NCBI RefSeq assembly: GCF_900110085.1
Contig: NZ_FOCK01000013.1
Span: forward strand, 1-64,000
Length of the DNA: 64,000 bases
Direction: 5' to 3'
Source of the DNA: Prevotella sp. ne3005
Lineage (GTDB): Bacteria > Bacteroidota > Bacteroidia > Bacteroidales > Bacteroidaceae
Position 1 is the first letter of the stretch. The number at the start of each line of letters is the position of its first letter. Positions 25,314 to 32,779 of this stretch are shown piece by piece. The position numbers and the translations under genes were made by a program. The notes beneath the pieces are model-generated. The model saw only the letters and a program-made list of their open reading frames with translations, was not told the DNA's origin and did no database searches.

Positions 25314-25817
25314 TTATTTGATGGGGTCTACATAACCCTCATACTTTATCTCGTCCTTACCTTCTGGTCTTAACGTTACCTTTGCCAACCCATCGCTCAT
25401 TACCTGGATATTGAAACTGTATGCGTCGGAGCCACTCTTGGCCGAGAAAGTAATCAACCCTGCTTTCTGTTTCGGCATCAGAGTCAGGTTATAGCCTTCC
25501 ATCTGCGTACGGAGAATGATGGACCTGTCGAATTTACGTTCTCCACGAGTCTTAAAATGAGGCACATCGTCACGTCCCAGGTAAGGAAGATCGGTACTAA
25601 TCTCATTACCGTCAACTTTCAGATAATACATTCCTGTCAACGTGATAGGAGTACTGCGCAAGGGTGTCATCTCACGCATGCTGATTTTGTACTGCTGAGT
25701 ACCAACGGCAGCCTTCACTTTCTGCATGTGTTCTGCCTCACGGGCAGCCCTCTCTTCCGATGTGGCACAGCCCATAATCGTCAAGGCAGCCACAAACAAT
25801 AGAAATAGCTTTTTCAT
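25314..25817 (-). CDS. DUF4251-type lipoprotein
   Basis: A 167-residue lipoprotein. The signal MKKLFLLFVAALTIMGCATS has a lipobox cysteine (Cys17). The mature part opens with a charged helix (SEERAAREAEHMQKVKAAV) and then strands such as REMTPLRSTPITLTGMYYLK and DLPYLGRDDVPHF. This pattern fits DUF4251, a Bacteroidota family of small cell-envelope lipoproteins of unknown function, which often appear in several copies per genome. It is a single-gene unit with a -7 box upstream and shares the terminator at 25273. Confidence 0.8.
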   Translation of the reverse strand: MKKLFLLFVAALTIMGCATSEERAAREAEHMQKVKAAVGTQQYKISMREMTPLRSTPITLTGMYYLKVDGNEISTDLPYLGRDDVPHFKTRGERKFDRSIILRTQMEGYNLTLMPKQKAGLITFSAKSGSDAYSFNIQVMSDGLAKVTLRPEGKDEIKYEGYVDPIK

Positions 25818-25850
25818 AAAACTTGGTTTTTAAAGTCAATTTATTATCTG

Positions 25851-25858
25851 CAAAATTA
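25851..25858 (-). promoter_or_regulatory. -7 box TAATTTTG for the DUF4251 lipoprotein
   Basis: TAATTTTG on the reverse strand, 33 bp before the ATG at 25817. Confidence 0.5.
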
Positions 25859-25931
25859 CAACTTTTTCCTTAATTTACATCCTTTTCATTATTTTTTAAC
25901 GAATAGAACCTCACTTTTCGCTTTTTTATCG

Positions 25932-25939
25932 TACCTTTG
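25932..25939 (+). promoter_or_regulatory. -7 box TACCTTTG 4 bp from a start codon
   Basis: TACCTTTG is followed by CACT and then ATG at 25944. The distance leaves no room for an untranslated leader, so the transcript should be leaderless or nearly so. Confidence 0.65.
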
Positions 25940-25943
25940 CACT

Positions 25944-26546
25944 ATGATTTACACGGAAGGAAGACCAAAGATTGCCATCATCGATCCCAACACGCTGGCC
26001 ACGATGGGATTGAAACAGATGCTACTGAACGTGATGCCCATCATGTCGGTAGACACTTATGGTTCGTTCATGGAACTGGAAGCCAACCAGCCGGATCAGT
26101 ATTTCCACTACTTCGTCTCGATGGCCATTGTTCTTGAAAACAAGCCTTTCTTCCTTGAACGTAGCCGCAAGACCATCGTATTAACCCTCAGCCTCGACTC
26201 CATGTCGCAGCTATCGGAATTTCATAGTCTTTGCATTAATGTGCCGGAACAGGAACTGGTACGCTCCCTACTGATGCTTGAACAGCATGCTCATGGCCAA
26301 GGGCATAATATGCCTCCGATGCCTTCTGTCCTGACTCAGAAGATTCTCTCCGACCGTGAGATTGAGGTGATGAGTCTTATTGTACAGGGATTCATCAACA
26401 AAGAGATTGCCGAGAAATTGAACATCGGGTTGGCTACTGTCATCACCCACCGCAAGAATATCATGGACAAACTGGGGATGAAAAGTGTCTCCGCCCTGAC
26501 CATCTATGCCGTGATGCACGGTTATGTAGACATCAACAAGATATAA
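25944..26546 (+). CDS. LuxR-type response-regulator-like transcription factor
   Basis: A 200-residue protein. The N-terminal 125 residues form a receiver-like fold that starts KIAIIDPNTLATMGLKQML but has no obvious phosphorylation-site aspartate in the usual place after strand 3, so it may be a pseudo-receiver. The C-terminal LuxR/GerE helix-turn-helix (LSDREIEVMSLIVQGFINKE then IAEKLNIGLATVITHRKNIM, about 137-180) is well conserved. Its HTH closely resembles that of the convergent hemerythrin regulator at 26573, so the two probably share an ancestor and may share targets. Confidence 0.85.
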   Translation: MIYTEGRPKIAIIDPNTLATMGLKQMLLNVMPIMSVDTYGSFMELEANQPDQYFHYFVSMAIVLENKPFFLERSRKTIVLTLSLDSMSQLSEFHSLCINVPEQELVRSLLMLEQHAHGQGHNMPPMPSVLTQKILSDREIEVMSLIVQGFINKEIAEKLNIGLATVITHRKNIMDKLGMKSVSALTIYAVMHGYVDINKI

Positions 26547-26572
26547 GAAATCCCGCCGTTTGGCGGGATTCT
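26547..26572. terminator. Bidirectional hairpin terminator between the two LuxR-type genes
   Basis: GAAATCCCGCC (26547-26557) pairs with GGCGGGATTCTT (26562-26573) around GTTT, over about 10 bp. It lies between converging stops at 26546 and 26573. Confidence 0.75.
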
Positions 26573-27532
26573 TTATAACTTCACACTCGAGATATCAACC
26601 AATCTGTTGACGATAGCATAGATCGTCAGACCTGCCGGAGAATGGATCTGTAGTTTCCGGGCAATATTACGCCGATGGGTAATCACCGTGTTGATGGAGA
26701 TACACAGATGGTCGGCAATCTCCTTGTTCGACATGCCTTGCACCAACGAGATAATCACATCTTTCTCTCTATCGGAAAGGGCATCAGGATTCTGTACACC
26801 ACCCTTGAACACCATGCCCGTGATATTCCTCGAAACATCCTGCTGCTTCGTCATCTGCTCTAACCGACGGATGGCAGGCACAAAGATATGATCCTCTACT
26901 TGGGCATGCTGGCGTAACCACTCCTCGTTGTCATAGATATCATGGAGGGTAGCCGTCAACTGGTTGTTGTGGAGTCCGTCCTGAGGCAGGTATTTGATAA
27001 TCAGGAGTTTCAGCTCCCGAAGTTTCTTGTCGGCAGCACCGTGGTGCTTTGAGAAGGTCTCTACATTATAATCATTGGCAGGCTGTCCTTCCAGCAAGGT
27101 ATTGACATAGGGGAACAGCGTTTTCTGCTCATACTGCATATGACGGCGAATCTCATGGGCATACTCATCATAGAAACGCAGGATCAGTCTTGCAAGCGAG
27201 TCGTCCTCATTCAGCGATTCCTGCAACTCCCTACGGATAAAAGGCAACTGGAAGTCGAGGAAATAAGCATGACTCGCCTCCAGATAGTGCATCAGGGTCT
27301 GAACACTGATCTGCTCGTCGGCCTCAAACTCGCCATAACCGTTGATGGTATAGTTAACCACCGCCAAAAAGGTATAGGTATCTACATTATTATCCTCACA
27401 AGTCTCCTGCACCGTCTTGTCGCCAAAGCCCAGACTGATACCGAAGCTGCCAAGCGACTGCAGCAGGTCATAATTATCGCGGATCAGGGAAATCATCTTG
27501 TCATCCGCCTCATACATCTTCTGATTTTTCAT
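26573..27532 (-). CDS. Hemerythrin-domain LuxR-type transcriptional regulator
   Basis: A 319-residue fusion. The first 70 residues (LIRDNYDLLQSLGSFGISLG) resemble the ScdA/RIC N-terminal module. Residues about 80-225 are a hemerythrin-type four-helix bundle with histidines and glutamates at the expected places: EASHAYF, RRHMQYEQKTLFPYV, SKHHGAAD and QVEDHIFVPA, consistent with a di-iron site. The C-terminus is a LuxR HTH (LSDREKDVIISLVQGMSNKE then IADHLCISINTVITHR). It would sense O2, NO or iron and act on transcription. It is divergent from the porin-imelysin operon and shares its 210-bp control region, so that operon is the likely target. Confidence 0.83.
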   Translation of the reverse strand: MKNQKMYEADDKMISLIRDNYDLLQSLGSFGISLGFGDKTVQETCEDNNVDTYTFLAVVNYTINGYGEFEADEQISVQTLMHYLEASHAYFLDFQLPFIRRELQESLNEDDSLARLILRFYDEYAHEIRRHMQYEQKTLFPYVNTLLEGQPANDYNVETFSKHHGAADKKLRELKLLIIKYLPQDGLHNNQLTATLHDIYDNEEWLRQHAQVEDHIFVPAIRRLEQMTKQQDVSRNITGMVFKGGVQNPDALSDREKDVIISLVQGMSNKEIADHLCISINTVITHRRNIARKLQIHSPAGLTIYAIVNRLVDISSVKL

Positions 27533-27565
27533 CGTCGTATGCTACCTAATAATGATTATCGGGTG

Positions 27566-27573
27566 CAAAGGTA
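27566..27573 (-). promoter_or_regulatory. -7 box TACCTTTG for the hemerythrin regulator
   Basis: TACCTTTG on the reverse strand, 33 bp before the ATG at 27532. Confidence 0.6.
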
Positions 27574-27643
27574 GGCATATTTTCCGACTTGTGCAATAAT
27601 CAGAAGTAGGTATTTTTCGGGGTCTAAACCTTCCAAAATCCCC

Positions 27644-27719
27644 ATTTTTAGGCGATTTCACTATTTTTAGGTATTGGTGATTTGGCAAAGAGGCTGTACC
27701 TTTGCACACGTTTTTTAGG
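27644..27719 (+). promoter_or_regulatory. Repeated ATTTTTAGG motif around the porin promoter
   Basis: ATTTTTAGG occurs at 27644-27652 and 27663-27671, 19 bp apart, above the promoter. TTTTTTAGG occurs again at 27711-27719 in the leader. A two-turn spacing of identical sites suggests a dimeric activator or repressor. The divergent hemerythrin-LuxR gene is the obvious candidate; this is inference. Confidence 0.4.
27674..27704 (+). promoter_or_regulatory. Promoter of the porin-imelysin operon
   Basis: TTGG (27674-27677), a 19-bp spacer and TACCTTTG (27697-27704) form a near-ideal -33/-7 pair; the ATG is at 27743. Confidence 0.75.
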
Positions 27720-27742
27720 TATATTAAGTGATTATTAAGATC

Positions 27743-29047
27743 ATGAATAGTATTATTAATAAGGTATTATTAAGTGTCACGATTGGTCTATCCACCATGA
27801 CTACACAGGCACAGGAAGTGGCTGGCGACAGTGTGATGCAGCATGTCAAGGGCAACAAGTTTTCAATCGGCGGCTATGGCGAGGTGGCTTATAGCCGTAA
27901 TTTCTTTAGTGACCATGTAAGCCGATACAGTCAACCCGAACAGCACAAGGACGATCCGAGCCATGGACGCTTCGACATCCCCCACGCCGTGGTCTATATG
28001 GGTTACGATTTCGGAAAGGGCTGGACCTTCGGCACCGAGATAGAGTTTGAACATGGCGGCACTGGCATCGCTTACGAGAAAGAAGACGAGGAAGGTGGCG
28101 AATGGGAACAGGAGACCGAGAAAGGCGGTGAGGTGGAACTGGAACAGTTCTGGATTCAAAAGGCTTTCTCTAAGGCCGCTCACCTGAGGTTCGGACATAT
28201 CGTAGTACCCGTCGGCCTGACAAATGCACATCATGAGCCTCTTAATTTCTTCACTGTCTACCGTCCGGAGGGCGAGAACACCATCCTGCCCTGTACATGG
28301 CATCAGACGGGTGTTTCGTTCTGGGGACGATATAAGGACTTCCGCTACGAGGCCCAGTTCCTGGCTGGTCTGAATGCCGACAACTTCACCAACATCAACT
28401 GGATCAAGAAAGGTCCGAGTTCACCACTGGAGTTTGAGGTGGCCAACAAGTATGGTGTGGCCCTGCGCATAGACAACTACTCCATTCCCGGTCTGCGCAT
28501 CGGTGTGAGTGGCTACTATGGCGAGAGCATCGGCAACAGCTTCCCTAGGAATGCCAACGGTGTGGATGCAGAGTATAAAGGCCAGGTGGCCGTGGGGGCC
28601 ATCGACTTTACCTACCAAGGTCATAACTGGGTGGTACGCGGCCAGGCCGACTATGGTTATCTGGGCGATGCCGACCAACTGAAATATGTATATAACCGAC
28701 TAAACTCGAAATCGCCTTACAAGCACTCGGCCTTCGTCAGCAAGAATGCCTATGCCATTGGCATCGAGGCAGGTTATGACGTTTTCTCTCAGATTCAGAA
28801 ACTGCGCAAAGACGATCAGAAACTGTACATATTCGGACGCTATGAACAGTACAATCCCTACGCCTGCAATACCAAGGGAACAGCCTACGACTATACTGAG
28901 GTGAAACGCATGGCCGTAGGTGTGAACTATCACCCTGTGCACCAGATTGTCATCAAGGCCGAATACTCCAAACGATTCCTGAAGAGCCTTTATAACAACG
29001 AGCCGTCAGTAAATATCGGCGTGGCCTACGAAGGATTCTTTTTATAA
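27743..29047 (+). CDS. Outer-membrane porin (phosphate-selective-porin-like)
   Basis: A 434-residue exported barrel; start at MNSIINKVLLSVTIGLSTMT (ATG 27743) rather than the GTG at 27728, which adds five residues before the signal peptide. After TQAQ the protein opens with KFSIGGYGEVAYSRNFFSDH and continues in amphipathic strands to a C-terminal aromatic strand ending YEGFFL, as in OprP/OprO-like porins. An acidic segment of Glu/Gly residues (EDEEGGEWEQETEKGGEVEL) suggests a cation-binding loop. It heads a six-gene operon with imelysin and a di-heme protein, so passage of iron or an iron complex is likely. Confidence 0.84.
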   Translation: MNSIINKVLLSVTIGLSTMTTQAQEVAGDSVMQHVKGNKFSIGGYGEVAYSRNFFSDHVSRYSQPEQHKDDPSHGRFDIPHAVVYMGYDFGKGWTFGTEIEFEHGGTGIAYEKEDEEGGEWEQETEKGGEVELEQFWIQKAFSKAAHLRFGHIVVPVGLTNAHHEPLNFFTVYRPEGENTILPCTWHQTGVSFWGRYKDFRYEAQFLAGLNADNFTNINWIKKGPSSPLEFEVANKYGVALRIDNYSIPGLRIGVSGYYGESIGNSFPRNANGVDAEYKGQVAVGAIDFTYQGHNWVVRGQADYGYLGDADQLKYVYNRLNSKSPYKHSAFVSKNAYAIGIEAGYDVFSQIQKLRKDDQKLYIFGRYEQYNPYACNTKGTAYDYTEVKRMAVGVNYHPVHQIVIKAEYSKRFLKSLYNNEPSVNIGVAYEGFFL

Positions 29048-29049
29048 AA

Positions 29050-29085
29050 GGTAAAAAAGTAAAACAAGGTAATAACGTAATAATA
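29050..29085 (+). repeat. GTAA-rich short repeats in the porin-imelysin spacer
   Basis: The 47 bp between the two genes contain GGTAAAAAAGTAAAACAAGG, then TAATAACGTAATAATAAAAG, a loose GTAA(A/T) repetition. It is another case of a repetitive operon spacer. Confidence 0.35.
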
Positions 29086-29094
29086 AAAGCAACG

Positions 29095-30408
29095 ATGAAA
29101 AAGATTCTTATTCTCTCAGTAGCGTGCCTGATGGGCGCTCTGACCATGACATCATGTAGTGACAATGACAGCAACAGTAATGAAGACACGGAATTCAATG
29201 TTGTGACAACAGCTCCAATCGTTGATCAGGACAGCTATACTGCCAACACTACTGCATCCAACTACGCTGTAAAAACATTCGGAGAGACTGCCATCGACGG
29301 CTGTAGCGACCTCGTTGACGAACTGACAGCAGCCAATGCCACCATCGCATCGTCTAAGCTCTCCGAGGCTCAGGAAACTTATCTACGGGAGGTGCTCAAA
29401 AACCTTGTTAACAACGTGATTATACCTACCTACACCAAACTCGCCGACGAGACAGAGGCTCTGGAGAAGACCCTGAACGGACTGACCACCAACACCATCA
29501 GCCAGACCCAGATCAACGCTGCCTGCGAAGACTTCAAGAAAGCCCGTCAGTACTGGGAGCAGAGTGAGGCCTTCCTCGGAGGTGCCGCCTCCGACTTCGA
29601 CGTCGATCCCACCATCGACTCATGGCCGCTGAACCGTTCGCTGCTGTTGAGCTACTTCAACAACGGCATGGACGATGAGATGCTCGACGATGCCACCATC
29701 CTCGGCTTCCATGCTCTGGAGTTCATCCTCTTCCGCGACGGACAGCCCCGTAAGGTGGCAGAACTGCAGGCAAACGATACCTACAAGAACTTCGAGAAGA
29801 TTACCGGTGCCCAGGAGCTGACCTACGCACAAACCATCTGTAAGCTGCTGAAGGAGCGCACCTTCCAGTTGCAGTGTGCCTGGGACGGTGGTGCCAATGC
29901 CAGTCGTCTGGCCATCGTGAAGGCTGCCGGACTGGACTATCAGACGGAGAAGGGTCTCTCGTATGGTGAGAACCTGACCACGGCAGGCTTGGATGGTAGC
30001 AAGAGTTCTTTCCCCACGCTAAAGGCAGCCATCGCACAGGTACTCTCCGACGATGAGGGAAGTTGTGTAGCCATCGCCAACGAGGTGGGTACCGCTAAGA
30101 TTGCCAACCCCTTCTCTGCAGGTGACGTGTCGTATGTGGAGTCACCCTATAGCTATAACTCTATCACCGACTTCCGCGACAACATCCGTTCTATCCGTAA
30201 CGTCTGGCTGGGTTCAACCGATAAGTCGGCTAACAAATACAGTTTCCACACCTTCTTTGCCAGCGTGAAGAACGAGGCTGTGAACAACAAGGTAGAGAAC
30301 GCATATGTGAGTGCCATCGAGGGCATCTGCAACATGCCGTCACCCTTCGTAAAATACTGCTGCACCATCTGGGGCATCGCCTTCGAGGACGATGAGGATT
30401 GGGAATAA
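29095..30408 (+). CDS. Imelysin-family (M75) lipoprotein
   Basis: A 437-residue lipoprotein; the signal MKKILILSVACLMGALTMTS runs into a lipobox ending in Cys21 followed by SDNDSNSNED. The imelysin motif GxHxxE is at GFHALEFILF (His206, Glu209), with a second conserved region WDGGANASRLA. Imelysins include EfeO and ICMP-type proteins and bind iron; peptidase activity is not shown for most. It sits outside or at the periplasmic face of the envelope, between the porin and the di-heme lipoprotein. An iron-capture role is the best-supported reading. Confidence 0.9.
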   Translation: MKKILILSVACLMGALTMTSCSDNDSNSNEDTEFNVVTTAPIVDQDSYTANTTASNYAVKTFGETAIDGCSDLVDELTAANATIASSKLSEAQETYLREVLKNLVNNVIIPTYTKLADETEALEKTLNGLTTNTISQTQINAACEDFKKARQYWEQSEAFLGGAASDFDVDPTIDSWPLNRSLLLSYFNNGMDDEMLDDATILGFHALEFILFRDGQPRKVAELQANDTYKNFEKITGAQELTYAQTICKLLKERTFQLQCAWDGGANASRLAIVKAAGLDYQTEKGLSYGENLTTAGLDGSKSSFPTLKAAIAQVLSDDEGSCVAIANEVGTAKIANPFSAGDVSYVESPYSYNSITDFRDNIRSIRNVWLGSTDKSANKYSFHTFFASVKNEAVNNKVENAYVSAIEGICNMPSPFVKYCCTIWGIAFEDDEDWE

Positions 30409-30438
30409 GCAATATAAACATTCTAAATAAAACCCTTT

Positions 30439-32199
30439 ATGACAATCAATTCAAAATTACACCACATGATGTGTGCTGCGCTTCTGATGAGTGCAGCACT
30501 CGTCAGTTGTACAGACGACACCACCACCAGCAGTCTGGGACCGCTCGTTCCCGAAGAAGAGACCTTCGGTAAAGCTAATGACGTATTCAGTGCCGAGGAA
30601 TGGTTCCCCGGCGGAGAACTGGGAACCACCGAAAAGGCCAGTTACTCAGCTTCTACTCCTGCCATAGAGAATATTGCTGGCATGGAAGATGACTTCAATA
30701 CCGGTGAAGATTTCTTCGAACATCTCTACACCTTCGATGTAGCTCCCCGTAAGGGTCTTGGTCCAGCGTGGGTACGAAACAGCTGTATCGCCTGCCATCC
30801 CAGCTACGGACATGGCAAGCGCCAGACGGAATACCGTGCCAACACCATCGGTAACGGTTATCTGCTCGTAATCTACCATCCCGACAACAATGCTTACATC
30901 TCAGAGGTGACAGGAATGCCGCAGACAGCAGCCATGGCTCCATTCAAGGCTCCTATCGACGAGAACCAGATTCAGATTGAATGGAAGACAGTCGATGCAA
31001 TGGAGAGTGGACTGGCCATGAATTTCCCCGACGACGGTGAGAAATATGAACTCATCTATCCCGAGGTGCGCATCCCGCAGTCGGCTTTCAACACCAACCC
31101 CAAGCCCACGAACTACGATGTACGCCTGGAGTCGACCATCGGCGTCTATGGCACTGGACTGCTCGACGCTCTCGACGATGAGGATATCGAAGCCCAGTGG
31201 AAGGCAGAGTCAAAATATGTGGAACTGAACCCTGCCATGTGGGACAAGGAGGCTGGAAAGTTCAAGGCTTCAGCTTATTACAGCGCTCCCTACAACGACA
31301 CTGGTTCGCACCGTGGCTCTCATGGTCCCCTCAAACGTTTCACCTATGCCATGACGCGCGGTTCTCTACAGGACGGTGCCGGTGCCAATGCCATTTGGAA
31401 CATCACCAACGTTACCCGCAGCGACCGTCACTGGCTCTATACCACCACAGCCTGGGCCAAGGCTCAGAGCGAGGATCCTGAGGTCATCAGCTATATCAAG
31501 GAACATGGTTCTTCGACTGCCAGCATTCTGCATCCTTATTATGCCGACGGCACAAACGAGGGTATCGCCAACCGTGTCTACGAGGTTCTGAACACCCCAT
31601 CCGTGGCATACAAGGAGACCTTCGAGAAATATCTGCTTAACGATACCTATTATGGTGGCCAAGAAGAGATGAACGACAAGCAGTACTACCAGTTTATGGT
31701 GTGGCATCGCGGACTGGCTGTTCCCGCCGCCCGTAACCTGAACGACGACGCCGTGAAGCGCGGCAAGACGCTCTTTACCGAGATAGGCTGTGCCAACTGT
31801 CACCGTCCATCATGGAAGACAGGCTCAGACAACATGTGGATCGATGCCAGCATCAAGGCCTATGCCCAGAGCATCGGAAAGGATGCCCGGAGTATCATGC
31901 CCAGATATGCCGGCCAGACCATCTGGCCCTATACCGACATGGTGCAGCACCGGCTCTTCATGATGAACGACATCCGCACAGGCTGGTGCCGTACGACACC
32001 TCTTTGGGGACGCGGTCTCTCACGTCAGCTGACTGGTGCCGACGACCGTCTGCATGACTGTCGTGCCCGAACGGTCATCGAGGCCATCATGTGGCACGGC
32101 TACAGCAAGAAGTCGGATGCCTATAAGCCCACGGAGAAATTCTATAACCTACCGAAGGCCGACCGTGACGCCATCGTGAAGTTTATCGAATCTATATAA
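30439..32199 (+). CDS. Di-heme oxidoreductase-family lipoprotein (DUF1111-like)
   Basis: A 586-residue lipoprotein (lipobox ...AALVSC, Cys24 region) with two c-type heme motifs: CIACH (Cys116-His120) in NSCIACHPSYGHGKRQ and CANCH (Cys451-His455) in EIGCANCHRPSWKTGS. This is the pattern of the 'thiol oxidoreductase' di-heme family related to bacterial di-heme peroxidases. The final helix includes WHGYSKKSDA. Covalent heme needs a cytochrome c maturation system. In iron operons such proteins are suspected to move electrons to or from imelysin-bound iron. It starts 31 bp after the imelysin gene. Confidence 0.9.
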   Translation: MTINSKLHHMMCAALLMSAALVSCTDDTTTSSLGPLVPEEETFGKANDVFSAEEWFPGGELGTTEKASYSASTPAIENIAGMEDDFNTGEDFFEHLYTFDVAPRKGLGPAWVRNSCIACHPSYGHGKRQTEYRANTIGNGYLLVIYHPDNNAYISEVTGMPQTAAMAPFKAPIDENQIQIEWKTVDAMESGLAMNFPDDGEKYELIYPEVRIPQSAFNTNPKPTNYDVRLESTIGVYGTGLLDALDDEDIEAQWKAESKYVELNPAMWDKEAGKFKASAYYSAPYNDTGSHRGSHGPLKRFTYAMTRGSLQDGAGANAIWNITNVTRSDRHWLYTTTAWAKAQSEDPEVISYIKEHGSSTASILHPYYADGTNEGIANRVYEVLNTPSVAYKETFEKYLLNDTYYGGQEEMNDKQYYQFMVWHRGLAVPAARNLNDDAVKRGKTLFTEIGCANCHRPSWKTGSDNMWIDASIKAYAQSIGKDARSIMPRYAGQTIWPYTDMVQHRLFMMNDIRTGWCRTTPLWGRGLSRQLTGADDRLHDCRARTVIEAIMWHGYSKKSDAYKPTEKFYNLPKADRDAIVKFIESI

Positions 32200-32200
32200 A

Positions 32201-32779
32201 ATGTTGAGGATAATAAAACGTTATTTGTTGATGCTGACCCTGCTATCCTACGCAGGGTCAGTTTCTGCTATTGTTACAGAGGCCCTTCCCAAGGCGCAGG
32301 CCAAACACTTCTGCCAGTTGCTCATCAACGACGGCAATAGCATCGCTCCGCTGAACTATCACGCCCGTAGTCTCATGACACAGGAAGACAGTCTGACCGC
32401 AGAACAGCTGTTTGCAGGCTACATCTTTTTCCAGGACAACTGGAAGACCATGCGCTTCTTTCCCCACACTGGCGAGGACGGCATCGTCACATGGTATGCA
32501 CCGACAGACCAGCTTCCGTCGACACTCAGCCCAGAGCATCAAAAATATATCCGCGAGGTGTTTCCCCGCCTCAGCAACGAGATACAGGCCGGTAATTGGG
32601 AAACCGTCGATGCCTATATCGACAAGATGATAGAATATCAATGCAAATACGGGGGTAGTGAGGCCGCAGATACCATTGAGCCGTCCCACCTGATAGGGAT
32701 AATCGTACTTTTCTTGATAGGTTTGGCTGTTATTTCATTTTTAATTCGTAACTTTGCAGCCAAAATAACAAAACAATGA
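32201..32779 (+). CDS. Small exported membrane protein resembling a cytochrome c biogenesis segment
   Basis: A 192-residue protein with an N-terminal signal sequence (to about residue 24, SVSA), a periplasmic domain (about 25-160) and one C-terminal transmembrane helix (about 165-187, HLIGIIVLFLIGLAVISFLI). The domain has the pattern APLNYHARSLMTQEDSLTAE then QLFAGYIFFQDNWKTMRFFP, which resembles the extra periplasmic segment found inside large Bacteroidota CcsA/CcsB-type cytochrome c biogenesis proteins (a 'P.n..A..........ls.eq...g..f....W' pattern). It follows the di-heme gene by 1 bp, which supports a heme-attachment or assembly role. This similarity is from memory and needs testing. Confidence 0.6.
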   Translation: MLRIIKRYLLMLTLLSYAGSVSAIVTEALPKAQAKHFCQLLINDGNSIAPLNYHARSLMTQEDSLTAEQLFAGYIFFQDNWKTMRFFPHTGEDGIVTWYAPTDQLPSTLSPEHQKYIREVFPRLSNEIQAGNWETVDAYIDKMIEYQCKYGGSEAADTIEPSHLIGIIVLFLIGLAVISFLIRNFAAKITKQ

